From Hyphomicrobiales bacterium (GTDB lineage: Bacteria; Pseudomonadota; Alphaproteobacteria; Rhizobiales; Aestuariivirgaceae), in assembly GCA_025363755.1 (NCBI GenBank), contig JANYLQ010000027.1, positions 1 to 64,000 of the forward strand: a stretch of 64,000 nucleotides of DNA. The letters run 5' to 3'. A program made the position numbers and the translations under genes. Within the stretch, counting starts at the first letter, position 1. Each line of letters begins with the position of its first letter. The notes below the pieces were generated by a model. It saw only the letters and a list, made by a program, of their open reading frames with translations. It was not told the DNA's origin and did no database searches. This document shows, piece after piece, positions 56,589-64,000 of the stretch.

Positions 56589-56960
56589 TTAAAATACATA
56601 AGGCCAAAAGGTGAGAGCGCCGATGGCAACAGCACCGATGGCAGCCATTAATACCGCACCTGCTGCGGCATCTTTGGCGATGCCGATCATTTTATGATGA
56701 TCAGGATGAAGCGCATCGCACACAGATTCGACTGCGGTATTCATCATCTCGGTGGCCCACACAAGCGTTATTGCGAGCGCAATCCAGCGCCAATCACTTG
56801 ACGAGATGTGTAGATAAATTCCTGCGAGCACTACGCAGGCGGCAATGCCAGTCTGAATCCAAATGGCGTGTTGGGTTTTGAAAACATAAGCCATGCCCGC
56901 AAAAGCATAGCCAAAGGCGCGCATGCGGCCAGCAATGCTGAAGCGCTTATCATCAATCAC
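56589..56960 (-). CDS. dgkA: Diacylglycerol kinase
   Basis: A 123-residue inner-membrane kinase with three helices (DgkA family, PF01219). The signature is the [22 protein letters not shown] stretch (E and N catalytic/metal residues, then the Asp-containing loop). DgkA phosphorylates diacylglycerol from membrane lipid turnover; some members act on undecaprenol. It follows leuB, with the ATG overlapping the leuB stop (ATGA), so translation is coupled. Confidence 0.93.
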   Translation of the reverse strand: MIDDKRFSIAGRMRAFGYAFAGMAYVFKTQHAIWIQTGIAACVVLAGIYLHISSSDWRWIALAITLVWATEMMNTAVESVCDALHPDHHKMIGIAKDAAAGAVLMAAIGAVAIGALTFWPYVF

Positions 56961-58066
56961 GCTAGGGCCTGTAATTCTTTCAAAATCGCTTCACCCATTT
57001 CTGTCGTGTTGGTGTTGGCGGGAACATCTCCGGCGATATCTTTGGTGCGAAGGCCCTTGGCTAGCACTGCGGATATGGCTTGATCTAACTTGTCTGCCCA
57101 TGCCCCCATGTTGAAGGAATAGCGCAGGCACATGCCAAATGAGGCGATCATGGCAATGGGGTTGGCAGCACCCGTGCCTGCAATGTCAGGGGCTGAGCCG
57201 TGCACGGGCTCATAAAGCGCCTTGCGGCGTTTGGTTTTTGGATCGGGTGCGCCCAATGATGCAGATGGCAACATGCCGAGCGAGCCCGTGAGCATGGCGG
57301 CCACGTCTGACAGCACGTCACCAAACAGATTGTCGGTGACGATCACATCATATTGCTTGGGCCAGCGCACCAGCTGCATGGCGCAATTATCGGCCAACAC
57401 ATGTTCAAGCTGGGCTTCTGGATATTCATTGGCGTGAATGCGTGTCACGATCTCGTGCCACAGCACACCGGTCTTCATCACATTGCGCTTTTCGGCGGAG
57501 GACACTTTGTTCTTGCGGGTTTTGGCCAGCTCGAAGGCGACGCGGGTGATGCGTTCGATTTCGAAGGTGTCATAGACTTGCGTATCGATGCCGCGCTTTT
57601 GGCCATTGCCCAAATCAGTGATGGTTTTGGGTTCGCCGAAATAAACACCACCTGTGAGCTCTCGCACGATGAGGATGTCGAGACCTTCGACCACATTGCG
57701 TTTCAAAGATGAGGCATCAGCCAAGGCAGGATAGCAAATGGCAGGGCGCAGATTGGCAAAAAGACCCAAATCCTTGCGCAAGCGCAAAAGGCCTGCTTCT
57801 GGGCGCACATCATAAGGTACCTTATCCCATTTGGGGCCGCCCACTGCGCCAAAGAGCACAGCATCGGCCGCCTGGGCCTTGGCCATATCGCCTTCCGAAA
57901 TGGCTTTGCCGTGGGCATCATACGCCGAGCCGCCAACGAGGCCGCGATCGGTCTTGAAAGTGGCAATGCCTTGGCTCGTAAACCAGGCTAAAATCTTTTC
58001 AACCTCGGCCATCACTTCGGGGCCAATGCCATCACCGGGGAGGAGGAAGAGATTATAGGAGTTCAT
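56957..58066 (-). CDS. leuB: 3-isopropylmalate dehydrogenase
   Basis: LeuB oxidises and decarboxylates 3-isopropylmalate with NAD in leucine synthesis. 369 residues from ATG 58066 ([22 protein letters not shown]): [52 protein letters not shown] and the C-terminal [21 protein letters not shown]. The frame runs on upstream to 58204 but into non-homologous sequence. leuC and leuD are 50 kb away, so the pathway genes are unlinked. Confidence 0.97.
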   Translation of the reverse strand: MNSYNLFLLPGDGIGPEVMAEVEKILAWFTSQGIATFKTDRGLVGGSAYDAHGKAISEGDMAKAQAADAVLFGAVGGPKWDKVPYDVRPEAGLLRLRKDLGLFANLRPAICYPALADASSLKRNVVEGLDILIVRELTGGVYFGEPKTITDLGNGQKRGIDTQVYDTFEIERITRVAFELAKTRKNKVSSAEKRNVMKTGVLWHEIVTRIHANEYPEAQLEHVLADNCAMQLVRWPKQYDVIVTDNLFGDVLSDVAAMLTGSLGMLPSASLGAPDPKTKRRKALYEPVHGSAPDIAGTGAANPIAMIASFGMCLRYSFNMGAWADKLDQAISAVLAKGLRTKDIAGDVPANTNTTEMGEAILKELQALA

Positions 58067-58168
58067 GTGGTTTTCTCGCGTTTGAATTTGGAGGTGAACT
58101 AGCGGGTTGGAGCGTTTGATGCAAGATTCCATATTCCCCTCGATGGATTGTTTATATACGGTGCGCAC

Positions 58169-58597
58169 ATGGAAAAAGAGATATTCAATCTGGCCGCTTG
58201 CCACTGCAAAACTGTTCTGTTTGAGGTAAAATTAAGCGATGGCTTCAACACGGCCCGGCGCTGCAATTGCTCTTTTTGCAGGATGCGGGGTGCGATAGCC
58301 GTGTCAGCCAAATTATCCGGAATTCGTTTCTTAAGTGGCGAGGATAAGTTGACTTTGTATCAATTCAAAACCAATACGGCTAAACACTATTTTTGTTCGG
58401 TGTGTGGAATTTATACGCATCACCAACGCCGCTCCAATCCGAACGAATTTGGTGTGAATGTTGCTTGCCTCGAAGGGGTTAGCCCATTTGATTTTACAAA
58501 AGTGCAAGTTTCGGATGGGGTCAATCATCCCAAGGACAGAGGCGAAGATACGGGTCGCGATGTGGTTGGGATATTGTATTATCAACAGAAACAGTAG
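58169..58597 (+). CDS. GFA family protein (CENP-V/GFA zinc domain)
   Basis: 142 residues with the GFA/CENP-V fold (PF04828), which binds zinc via cysteines. Pattern: CHCKTV, then [12 protein letters not shown] and [16 protein letters not shown]. The family includes glutathione-dependent formaldehyde-activating enzymes and proteins of unknown role; this one cannot be specified. I start at ATG 58169. It is divergent from leuB, whose start lies 100 bp away. Confidence 0.88.
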   Translation: MEKEIFNLAACHCKTVLFEVKLSDGFNTARRCNCSFCRMRGAIAVSAKLSGIRFLSGEDKLTLYQFKTNTAKHYFCSVCGIYTHHQRRSNPNEFGVNVACLEGVSPFDFTKVQVSDGVNHPKDRGEDTGRDVVGILYYQQKQ

Positions 58598-58599
58598 TT

Positions 58600-59430
58600 C
58601 TAATGTGACATCAATACGGGTCGGTCCAAGTTGTGCAATACATATTGTGTGGCACCGCCAAAGATCCATTCCGTTAGGCGCATGTGGCCATAAGCACCCA
58701 AGACCAAAAGCCCGGCACCATGATCTCGCGCCGCGAGCAGCAGCGTTTCGCCGGGGTTTTTGCCACCCGATGCCACATTCACTATTTCGCATTTCACGCC
58801 GTCGCGGTCCAAGGTCTCAGCAATATTTGCACCTACAATCGGGTCACCCGGAGCGATGTCGACTGTCACAATTTTAGTACGCTTTGAGTGTTTCAGAAAT
58901 GGCAATGCATCAAATGCGGCACGTGCTGCTTCGCGGCTATCGTTCCAGCCAAGTACAATATCTTCGAATTTAATATCAGCATTTCCCTTGTATGGCAGGA
59001 TCAGTACTGGGCGGCCCGCAGCCAGCACCACTTGCTCGACAAAATCTGATTCAACACTGTTGCCTTTTTCGCGATTGGTAGCGGAGAGAACAATCAGATC
59101 AACATTGCGGCTGTTTTCGATAACGTCGGTTGCAATGTTTGGTTGGCTTGAATCGACCACCCGCAAATCAAATGTCAGGCTATCAGCCTTCATTGCTGCT
59201 TCAAAGTCTGTTCGGATTTTAGGTAATTGGTTGAGAAAGTAGTTTCGGGTGCCATCAAAAACGCCAGCACCCAAGCCCATACCATCGGAAGGATAAACTT
59301 GAACTCCTGGGATCACGTAAAGCCCAGTGATGTGGGCCTTAAACTTTACGCCCAGTTGGCGGGCAGCTGCGATGAGCTGTGGCGCACGTTCAACTTCATT
59401 GAGACAAAGCAAGATGGTTCTGTAAGCCAT
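58600..59430 (-). CDS. Universal stress protein (UspA family, tandem domain)
   Basis: A 276-residue protein made of two Usp-like folds. The C-terminal domain has the ATP-binding pattern LVLGAYGHMRLTEWIFGGATQYVLHNLDRPVLM (G-x2-G-x9-G-S/T type). The N-terminal half retains the fold (IVLSATNREKGNS) but not the whole loop. An FNR/FixK-like box sits 53 bp upstream of the start, suggesting low-oxygen induction, as for other Usp proteins. Confidence 0.9.
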   Translation of the reverse strand: MAYRTILLCLNEVERAPQLIAAARQLGVKFKAHITGLYVIPGVQVYPSDGMGLGAGVFDGTRNYFLNQLPKIRTDFEAAMKADSLTFDLRVVDSSQPNIATDVIENSRNVDLIVLSATNREKGNSVESDFVEQVVLAAGRPVLILPYKGNADIKFEDIVLGWNDSREAARAAFDALPFLKHSKRTKIVTVDIAPGDPIVGANIAETLDRDGVKCEIVNVASGGKNPGETLLLAARDHGAGLLVLGAYGHMRLTEWIFGGATQYVLHNLDRPVLMSH

Positions 59431-59482
59431 GATCGTACTCCATTATTTGAAGCCAGATTACACTTCATTAAATGGGGTTGCT

Positions 59483-59496
59483 TTGACGCAGATCAA
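59483..59496 (-). promoter_or_regulatory. FNR/FixK-type box upstream of the universal stress protein gene
   Basis: TTGAC-GCAG-ATCAA matches the FNR/FixK consensus TTGAY-N4-RTCAA over both half-sites. It lies 53 bp upstream of the Usp start and would place a -41.5 activator site near a start of transcription at about 59448. It lies between the divergent-ended preA stop and usp start, so it can only serve usp among the neighbours. Confidence 0.55.
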
Positions 59497-59521
59497 GCGG
59501 AAAAACAAATATGTCGCAGGT

Positions 59522-60832
59522 CTATTCTGCCGCCTTCACACTCATCGGATTATTCGGATGCTGTGTCCAGTTGGCATAATCCTTGCTGATCTTCTTGCCT
59601 GTGCGCGCATCAGTGCCAGATGTCTGCTGCACCATGGTGATGCAGTTTTGGACGGGGCAGACTTCGACGCAGAGGTTGCAGGCCACGCATTCATCGTCCA
59701 TCACCTCGAAATGACGTTTGCCGTCTTTCATGTTTGAGATGGCTTGGTGCGATGTGTCTTCGCAGGCGGCATAGCATCTTCCGCATTTGATACAGGCGTC
59801 TTGGTCGATCTTGGCTTTGGCGATGTAGTTTAAATTCAGATATTGCCAATCGGTGACGTTGGGCACAGCGCGGCCACGGAAATCTTCGATTGTGGCGTAA
59901 CCTTTATCGTCCATCCAGCGAGCCAAGCCTGATTTCATTTCTTCGACAATTTTAAACCCATAGGTCATCGCGGCAGTGCACACCTGCACATTGCCAGCCG
60001 ACATGGAGATGAATTCAGCCGCATCGCGCCAAGTGGTGATGCCACCGATGGCCGAGATGGGTTTCCCCTTGGTTTCCTTGTCTCGGGCGATTTCAGACAC
60101 CATGCTAAGTGCGATGGGTTTCACCGCAGGGCCACAATAACCGCCGTGGCTGCCTTTGCCGTCAATTGACGGCATTGGGGAGAAACTATCGAGATCGACA
60201 TGGGTGATGGAGTTAATGGTGTTGATCAACGATACGGCATCTGCACCACCTCTGAAGGCCGCGCGTGCCGGTTGACGAACATCGGTGATATTGGGCGTGA
60301 GCTTTACGATGACCGGCAGCCTGGAATGCTGTTTGCACCAGCGTGCCACCATTTCAATATATTCAGGCACTTGGCCCACGGCTGCGCCCATGCCGCGTTC
60401 AGACATGCCGTGTGGGCAACCGAAATTGAGTTCAACGCCGTCGCATTCAGTGTCTTCGACTTGTTTTAAAATCTTCTTCCATGGTTCTTCTTCACAAGGA
60501 ACCATCAACGAGACCACCATGGCGCGGTCTGGCCATTCGCGTTTTACTTTTTTGATTTCCTGCAAGTTTATTTCAAGCGGGCGATCGGTGATCAGTTCGA
60601 TATTGTTGAGACCAAGGAGGCGACGATCTGCGCCATGGATTGCGCCATAGCGCGGGCCGTTGACATTAACAACGGGAGGACCTTCTTCGCCAAGCGTTTT
60701 CCAAACCACACCGCCCCATCCCGCTTTGAAAGCGCGCACGACGTTGTATTCTTTGTCGGTGGGCGGAGCTGAAGCAAGCCAGAAGGGGTTTGGCGATTTA
60801 ATGCCAACGAAATTTGAGCGAAGGTCTGCCAT
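59522..60832 (-). CDS. preA: NAD-dependent dihydropyrimidine dehydrogenase subunit PreA
   Basis: PreA with PreT reduces uracil and thymine to their dihydro forms, the first step of reductive pyrimidine degradation. 436 residues: a TIM-barrel dihydroorotate dehydrogenase-like domain (IKSPNPFWLASAPPTD, LNFGCPHGMSERGMG, IGGITTWRDAAEFI) and two C-terminal [4Fe-4S] ferredoxin motifs (CIKCGRCYAACED, CVACNLCVEVCPVQNC). 9 bp after preT. Confidence 0.95.
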   Translation of the reverse strand: MADLRSNFVGIKSPNPFWLASAPPTDKEYNVVRAFKAGWGGVVWKTLGEEGPPVVNVNGPRYGAIHGADRRLLGLNNIELITDRPLEINLQEIKKVKREWPDRAMVVSLMVPCEEEPWKKILKQVEDTECDGVELNFGCPHGMSERGMGAAVGQVPEYIEMVARWCKQHSRLPVIVKLTPNITDVRQPARAAFRGGADAVSLINTINSITHVDLDSFSPMPSIDGKGSHGGYCGPAVKPIALSMVSEIARDKETKGKPISAIGGITTWRDAAEFISMSAGNVQVCTAAMTYGFKIVEEMKSGLARWMDDKGYATIEDFRGRAVPNVTDWQYLNLNYIAKAKIDQDACIKCGRCYAACEDTSHQAISNMKDGKRHFEVMDDECVACNLCVEVCPVQNCITMVQQTSGTDARTGKKISKDYANWTQHPNNPMSVKAAE

Positions 60833-60841
60833 GGTATCTCC

Positions 60842-62152
60842 TTACGCGGTCAAGAATGAGTGAATAGATTCGGCGGCTCTACGGCCATCGTCCACCGAGG
60901 CAACTGTCAAATCTTTGCCGCCTGCGATGCAATCGCCACCTGCCCAAATGCCTTTGACAGAGGTGCGTTTTTCGGCGTCAACTTTGATGCGGCCTTGGTC
61001 GAGGGCGATGGTGCCGCCTGTGACGTCTATATAGGATTGGCCGATAGCTTTGAAAATCATATCGGCCCTAATTTCGAATTTTTCGCCGGTACTCGTGTTC
61101 TCACACTTAAGGCCGATGACGCTGCCGGATTTTACTAATACTTTTTTAGGAGCAACCCAGTGCTTGATGTTCACACCTTTTGTCTGCGCCAGTTCTTGTT
61201 CAAAAGGGCTGGCTTTCATGTGTTCCGCGCCGCGACGATAAATGACCGTGACATTTTCCGCGCCGAGCAATTTTGATTGCACTGCAATATCAATGGCCGT
61301 CATGCCGCCGCCGATAACCACGACGTTGCGGCCGACTTTGAGTCTTGATGGGTCTTTTGCTTGACGCAGGTCGGAGATGTAATCCACGGCATCCTCAATG
61401 CCATCTGCATCTTCATTCTTATCGCCAAGTGCATTCACACCGGAAAGGCCGAGACCTAGGAACACTGCATCATAATCTCTTTGCAAATTGGCGAGTTTAA
61501 GCTTCTTTCCAAGCGCCATCCCATTTTCGATTTTGATACCGCCGATGGAAAGGACAAAATCAACTTCCTTGGCGGCAAAATCATCAACTGATTTATAAGC
61601 TGCAATACCATATTCATTGAGCCCACCCGATTTTTTACGGGCTTCGAAGACTGTTACGTCATGGCCGTGCATTGACAAGCGGTGTGCGCAGGCGAGGCCA
61701 GCAGGACCTGCGCCGACGACAGCGACTTTTTTGCCAGATGATTTGGCGCGGTTATATGGATGTTTGTCGGCCATTGCCTGATCAGTGGCATAGCGCTGCA
61801 ATAAGCCAATTTTAACAGGCTTACCTTCTGCATGCTCGCGCACGCAAGCTTCTTCACATAGGGTTTCGGTGGGGCAAACGCGGGCGCACATGCCGCCCAA
61901 AATATTTTGATTAAAAATCGTTTTGGCAGCTGATTTTGGATTGCCAGCTTGAATTTCACGGATGAATAAAGGAATGTCGATTGAAGTGGGGCAGGCCTTC
62001 ATGCACGGCGCGTCGTAACAGAAATAACAACGGTCAGATTCGACAAGTGCTTCGTGCGCGTTCAGGGGAGGATGAAGATCCGTAAAATTCGCGGCATATT
62101 GCGCTTTTGGCAATCGCTTTGCTGCAATGTCTGGGGTTCTAGCTGGTGCCAT
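60842..62152 (-). CDS. preT: NAD-dependent dihydropyrimidine dehydrogenase subunit PreT
   Basis: PreT is the flavoprotein that takes electrons from NADH for PreA. 436 residues: N-terminal Fe-S cysteines (CYFCYDAPCMKACPTS, CARVCPTETLCEEACVREH), then an FAD loop VVGAGPAGLACAHRL and an NAD loop VVVIGGGMTAIDIAVQSK. GltD-type fold. First gene of preTA; the adjacent divergent gene is an IlvD/Edd dehydratase. Confidence 0.95.
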   Translation of the reverse strand: MAPARTPDIAAKRLPKAQYAANFTDLHPPLNAHEALVESDRCYFCYDAPCMKACPTSIDIPLFIREIQAGNPKSAAKTIFNQNILGGMCARVCPTETLCEEACVREHAEGKPVKIGLLQRYATDQAMADKHPYNRAKSSGKKVAVVGAGPAGLACAHRLSMHGHDVTVFEARKKSGGLNEYGIAAYKSVDDFAAKEVDFVLSIGGIKIENGMALGKKLKLANLQRDYDAVFLGLGLSGVNALGDKNEDADGIEDAVDYISDLRQAKDPSRLKVGRNVVVIGGGMTAIDIAVQSKLLGAENVTVIYRRGAEHMKASPFEQELAQTKGVNIKHWVAPKKVLVKSGSVIGLKCENTSTGEKFEIRADMIFKAIGQSYIDVTGGTIALDQGRIKVDAEKRTSVKGIWAGGDCIAGGKDLTVASVDDGRRAAESIHSFLTA

Positions 62153-62279
62153 ATTCCTCTCCCGTAACTGATTTGATGATGATTACAGATTTTGTTCAAA
62201 TGGTCAAATTTTGAGAGATGGACGAATGAGGCGAGCCTTGATATGAAATGTATGACAATTGAAATTGAAGGCCAACACA

Positions 62280-64000
62280 ATGACCAAAGCACCCAAAAAA
62301 CCTTTGAAACTGCGCTCTCAAAACTGGTTTGATAATCCCGATAATGCTGACATGACGGCGCTTTATCTGGAGCGCTATCTCAACTACGGGTTTACGCGTG
62401 GCGAGTTGCAGGGGGCAAAACCAATTATCGGCATTGCGCAAACGGGTTCTGATTTGTCGCCTTGCAATCGTTCTCATGTGGAATTGGCCAAGCGGGTGCG
62501 AGATGGCATAATAGCTGCGGGCGGTATTCCGCTCGAGTTTCCAATTCATCCGATTCAAGAAACGGGCAAACGGCCGACTGCTTCGCTCGACCGAAACCTT
62601 GCTTATCTATCGTTGGTTGAGGTGCTTTATGGCTATCCGCTGGATGGTGTGGTTCTGACAATTGGTTGCGACAAGACCACGCCTGCGTGTTTGATGGCCG
62701 CAGCAACAGTGGATTTGCCAGCGATTGCTTTATCTTCAGGCCCGATGCTGAACGGCGACTATAAAGGCCAGCGCACGGGTTCGGGCACCATTGTTTGGAT
62801 GGCGCGTGAAAAATTGGCGACTGGTGAAATTGATTATGATGGGTTTGTGGAGTTAGTGGCGTCGTCTGCGCCTTCGGCTGGTTATTGCAATACGATGGGT
62901 ACAGCTACGACGATGAACTCATTGGCTGAAGCTTTGGGCATGTCATTGCCTGGCAATGCCGCCATTCCAGCGCCATACCGCGAGCGTGGGCAGATTGCCT
63001 ATGAGACGGGAAAGCGCATTGTTGAAATGGTGGCGGAAGATTTAACGCCGTCAAAGATCATGACGCGTGAAGCTTTTGAAAATGCGATTGCTGTAAATAC
63101 GGCTATTGGCGGCTCGACCAATGCGCCAAATCATTTGAACGGAATTGCGCAGTTGCTCGGCGTTGAACTTGATGTGGTTGATTGGGAAAAGCATGGCCAT
63201 GATTTGCCGCTGCTCGTAAACATGCAGCCCGCTGGCGAATATTTGGGTGAGGACTATCACCGTGCGGGTGGCGTGCCAGCTGTAGTGGCCGAATTGATTT
63301 CAGCCAAGAAAATCCATGAAGATGTGATCACTGCTAATGGCAAAACCATTGGCGAAAATTGCCGTGGCAAATTCTCATGGAACCGTAAAGTGATCCGTGA
63401 ATTTGATGATCCTATCAAAAAAGATGCTGGGTTCAAAATGCTGCATGGCAATTTATTTGACTCAGCCATTATGAAAACAAGTGTGATCTCAGAAGAATTC
63501 CGCAAGCGCTATTTGTCGAACCCGAAAGATTTGAATGCGTTTGAAGCCAAGGCCATCGTGTTTGATGGACCAGAAGACTATCACGCCAATATCGACAATC
63601 CGGCCTTGGATGTGGATGAGAACACCATATTGTTTATTCGCGGCGTTGGACCACTGGGTTATCCAGGGGCTGCTGAAGTGGTGAACATGCGTGCGCCCAC
63701 TTATTTGTTAGAGAAGGGTATTCGCTCGCTGCCTTGTGTGGGTGATGGCAGACAATCAGGTACTTCAGGTTCGCCGTCGATATTGAATGCTTCGCCCGAG
63801 GCAGCTGCAGGTGGCGGGCTTGCGATCTTGAAGAACGGTGACAGGGTGCGCATTGATCTTAATAACGGTGATTGCAATATGTTGATTTCGGATGACGAGA
63901 TTGCCAATCGGCGCGCTGAACTTGCAACATCAGGCGGCTATAAGGTTCCTGCTTCCCAAACCCCATGGCAAGAAATTTTCCGCAATACCACCGAACAATT
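62280..64000 (+). CDS. IlvD/Edd family dehydratase (partial, 3' end off-window)
   Basis: A [2Fe-2S] or [4Fe-4S] dehydratase of the IlvD/Edd family, cut by the window edge after 573 codons. Motifs: [39 protein letters not shown] (cluster Cys), [32 protein letters not shown] (second Cys) and [13 protein letters not shown]. The start sequence ([25 protein letters not shown]) is that of the sugar-acid dehydratase branch, such as L-arabinonate dehydratase, rather than dihydroxyacid dehydratase. Substrate not certain. Divergent from preT across 127 bp. Confidence 0.92.
   Translation, partial: MTKAPKKPLKLRSQNWFDNPDNADMTALYLERYLNYGFTRGELQGAKPIIGIAQTGSDLSPCNRSHVELAKRVRDGIIAAGGIPLEFPIHPIQETGKRPTASLDRNLAYLSLVEVLYGYPLDGVVLTIGCDKTTPACLMAAATVDLPAIALSSGPMLNGDYKGQRTGSGTIVWMAREKLATGEIDYDGFVELVASSAPSAGYCNTMGTATTMNSLAEALGMSLPGNAAIPAPYRERGQIAYETGKRIVEMVAEDLTPSKIMTREAFENAIAVNTAIGGSTNAPNHLNGIAQLLGVELDVVDWEKHGHDLPLLVNMQPAGEYLGEDYHRAGGVPAVVAELISAKKIHEDVITANGKTIGENCRGKFSWNRKVIREFDDPIKKDAGFKMLHGNLFDSAIMKTSVISEEFRKRYLSNPKDLNAFEAKAIVFDGPEDYHANIDNPALDVDENTILFIRGVGPLGYPGAAEVVNMRAPTYLLEKGIRSLPCVGDGRQSGTSGSPSILNASPEAAAGGGLAILKNGDRVRIDLNNGDCNMLISDDEIANRRAELATSGGYKVPASQTPWQEIFRNTTEQ

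Overview
The window is a gene-dense chromosomal segment of an alphaproteobacterium, most likely of the order Hyphomicrobiales (Rhizobiales), with moderate G+C judged by eye. The placement rests on family content and gene order: an atpHAGDC operon without the F0 genes, the obgE-proB-proA-nadD-rsfS-rlmH-envC-ctpA run, DUF2794, DUF1127, IalB-family and TIGR02281-family proteins, PhaR with phbAB, and a 50S L21 carrying a C-terminal helix-hairpin-helix extension. No genus can be named from the sequence alone. I saw no rRNA, tRNA, transposase, integrase, prophage or CRISPR array.

Layout. 0-2.8 kb: the end of ffh, then rpsP-rimM-trmD-rplS, closed by a terminator. 2.9-8.5 kb: leuC, a tiny membrane peptide, a small secreted protein, argC, leuD, an AEC transporter and a pyridoxal kinase. 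8.5-10.6 kb: htpG on the minus strand behind a sigma-32-like promoter, and upstream of that a structured, terminator-bearing ncRNA candidate. 10.7-15.9 kb: DUF2794, dapF, mtaB, ftsY, yciB and a MarR regulator. 15.9-20.6 kb, minus strand: phbA-phbB followed almost without a gap by ccmABCDG. 20.8-24.3 kb: phaR, a GGDEF/EAL protein and two tiny DUF1127 proteins. 24.4-29.4 kb: the F1 ATP synthase operon, with a dispersed inverted repeat between atpD and atpC. 29.5-33.8 kb: a DEAD-box helicase, a gene-free stretch, a Pr6Pr membrane protein, two small secreted proteins and a HAD phosphatase. 33.8-43.7 kb, minus strand: rppH, a divergent polysaccharide deacetylase, ctpA, an EnvC-like protein, rlmH, rsfS, nadD, proA, proB and obgE. 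43.9-46.5 kb: a lytic transglycosylase, a long hairpin and two tandem secreted ClpP-like proteins. 46.5-50 kb: GNAT, rpmA, rplU, a BrkB-family protein and an EamA transporter. 50-56.5 kb: HIG1 protein, SDR, IalB, phosphodiester glycosidase, rlmN, an HNH nuclease, argG and an aspartic protease. 56.6-64 kb: dgkA-leuB, a GFA protein, a universal stress protein behind an FNR/FixK-like box, preA-preT, and an IlvD/Edd dehydratase cut by the window edge.

Most genes are housekeeping: translation and SRP targeting, leucine/arginine/proline/lysine synthesis, F1 ATPase, cytochrome c maturation, PHB metabolism and cell-wall remodelling. The less ordinary signals are: (1) low-complexity or added domains on translation and targeting proteins (S16, L19, L21, RsfS, FtsY, Ffh), most strikingly a histone-H1-like Lys/Ala tail on RsfS and one helix-hairpin-helix module shared by L19 and L21; (2) the ncRNA candidate upstream of htpG; (3) the tandem pair of secreted ClpP-fold proteins with a conserved Ser/His arrangement and a roughly 96-nt perfect hairpin just upstream; (4) a solitary HNH nuclease between rlmN and argG, next to a dispersed inverted repeat. 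I found no clear multi-gene novel system.
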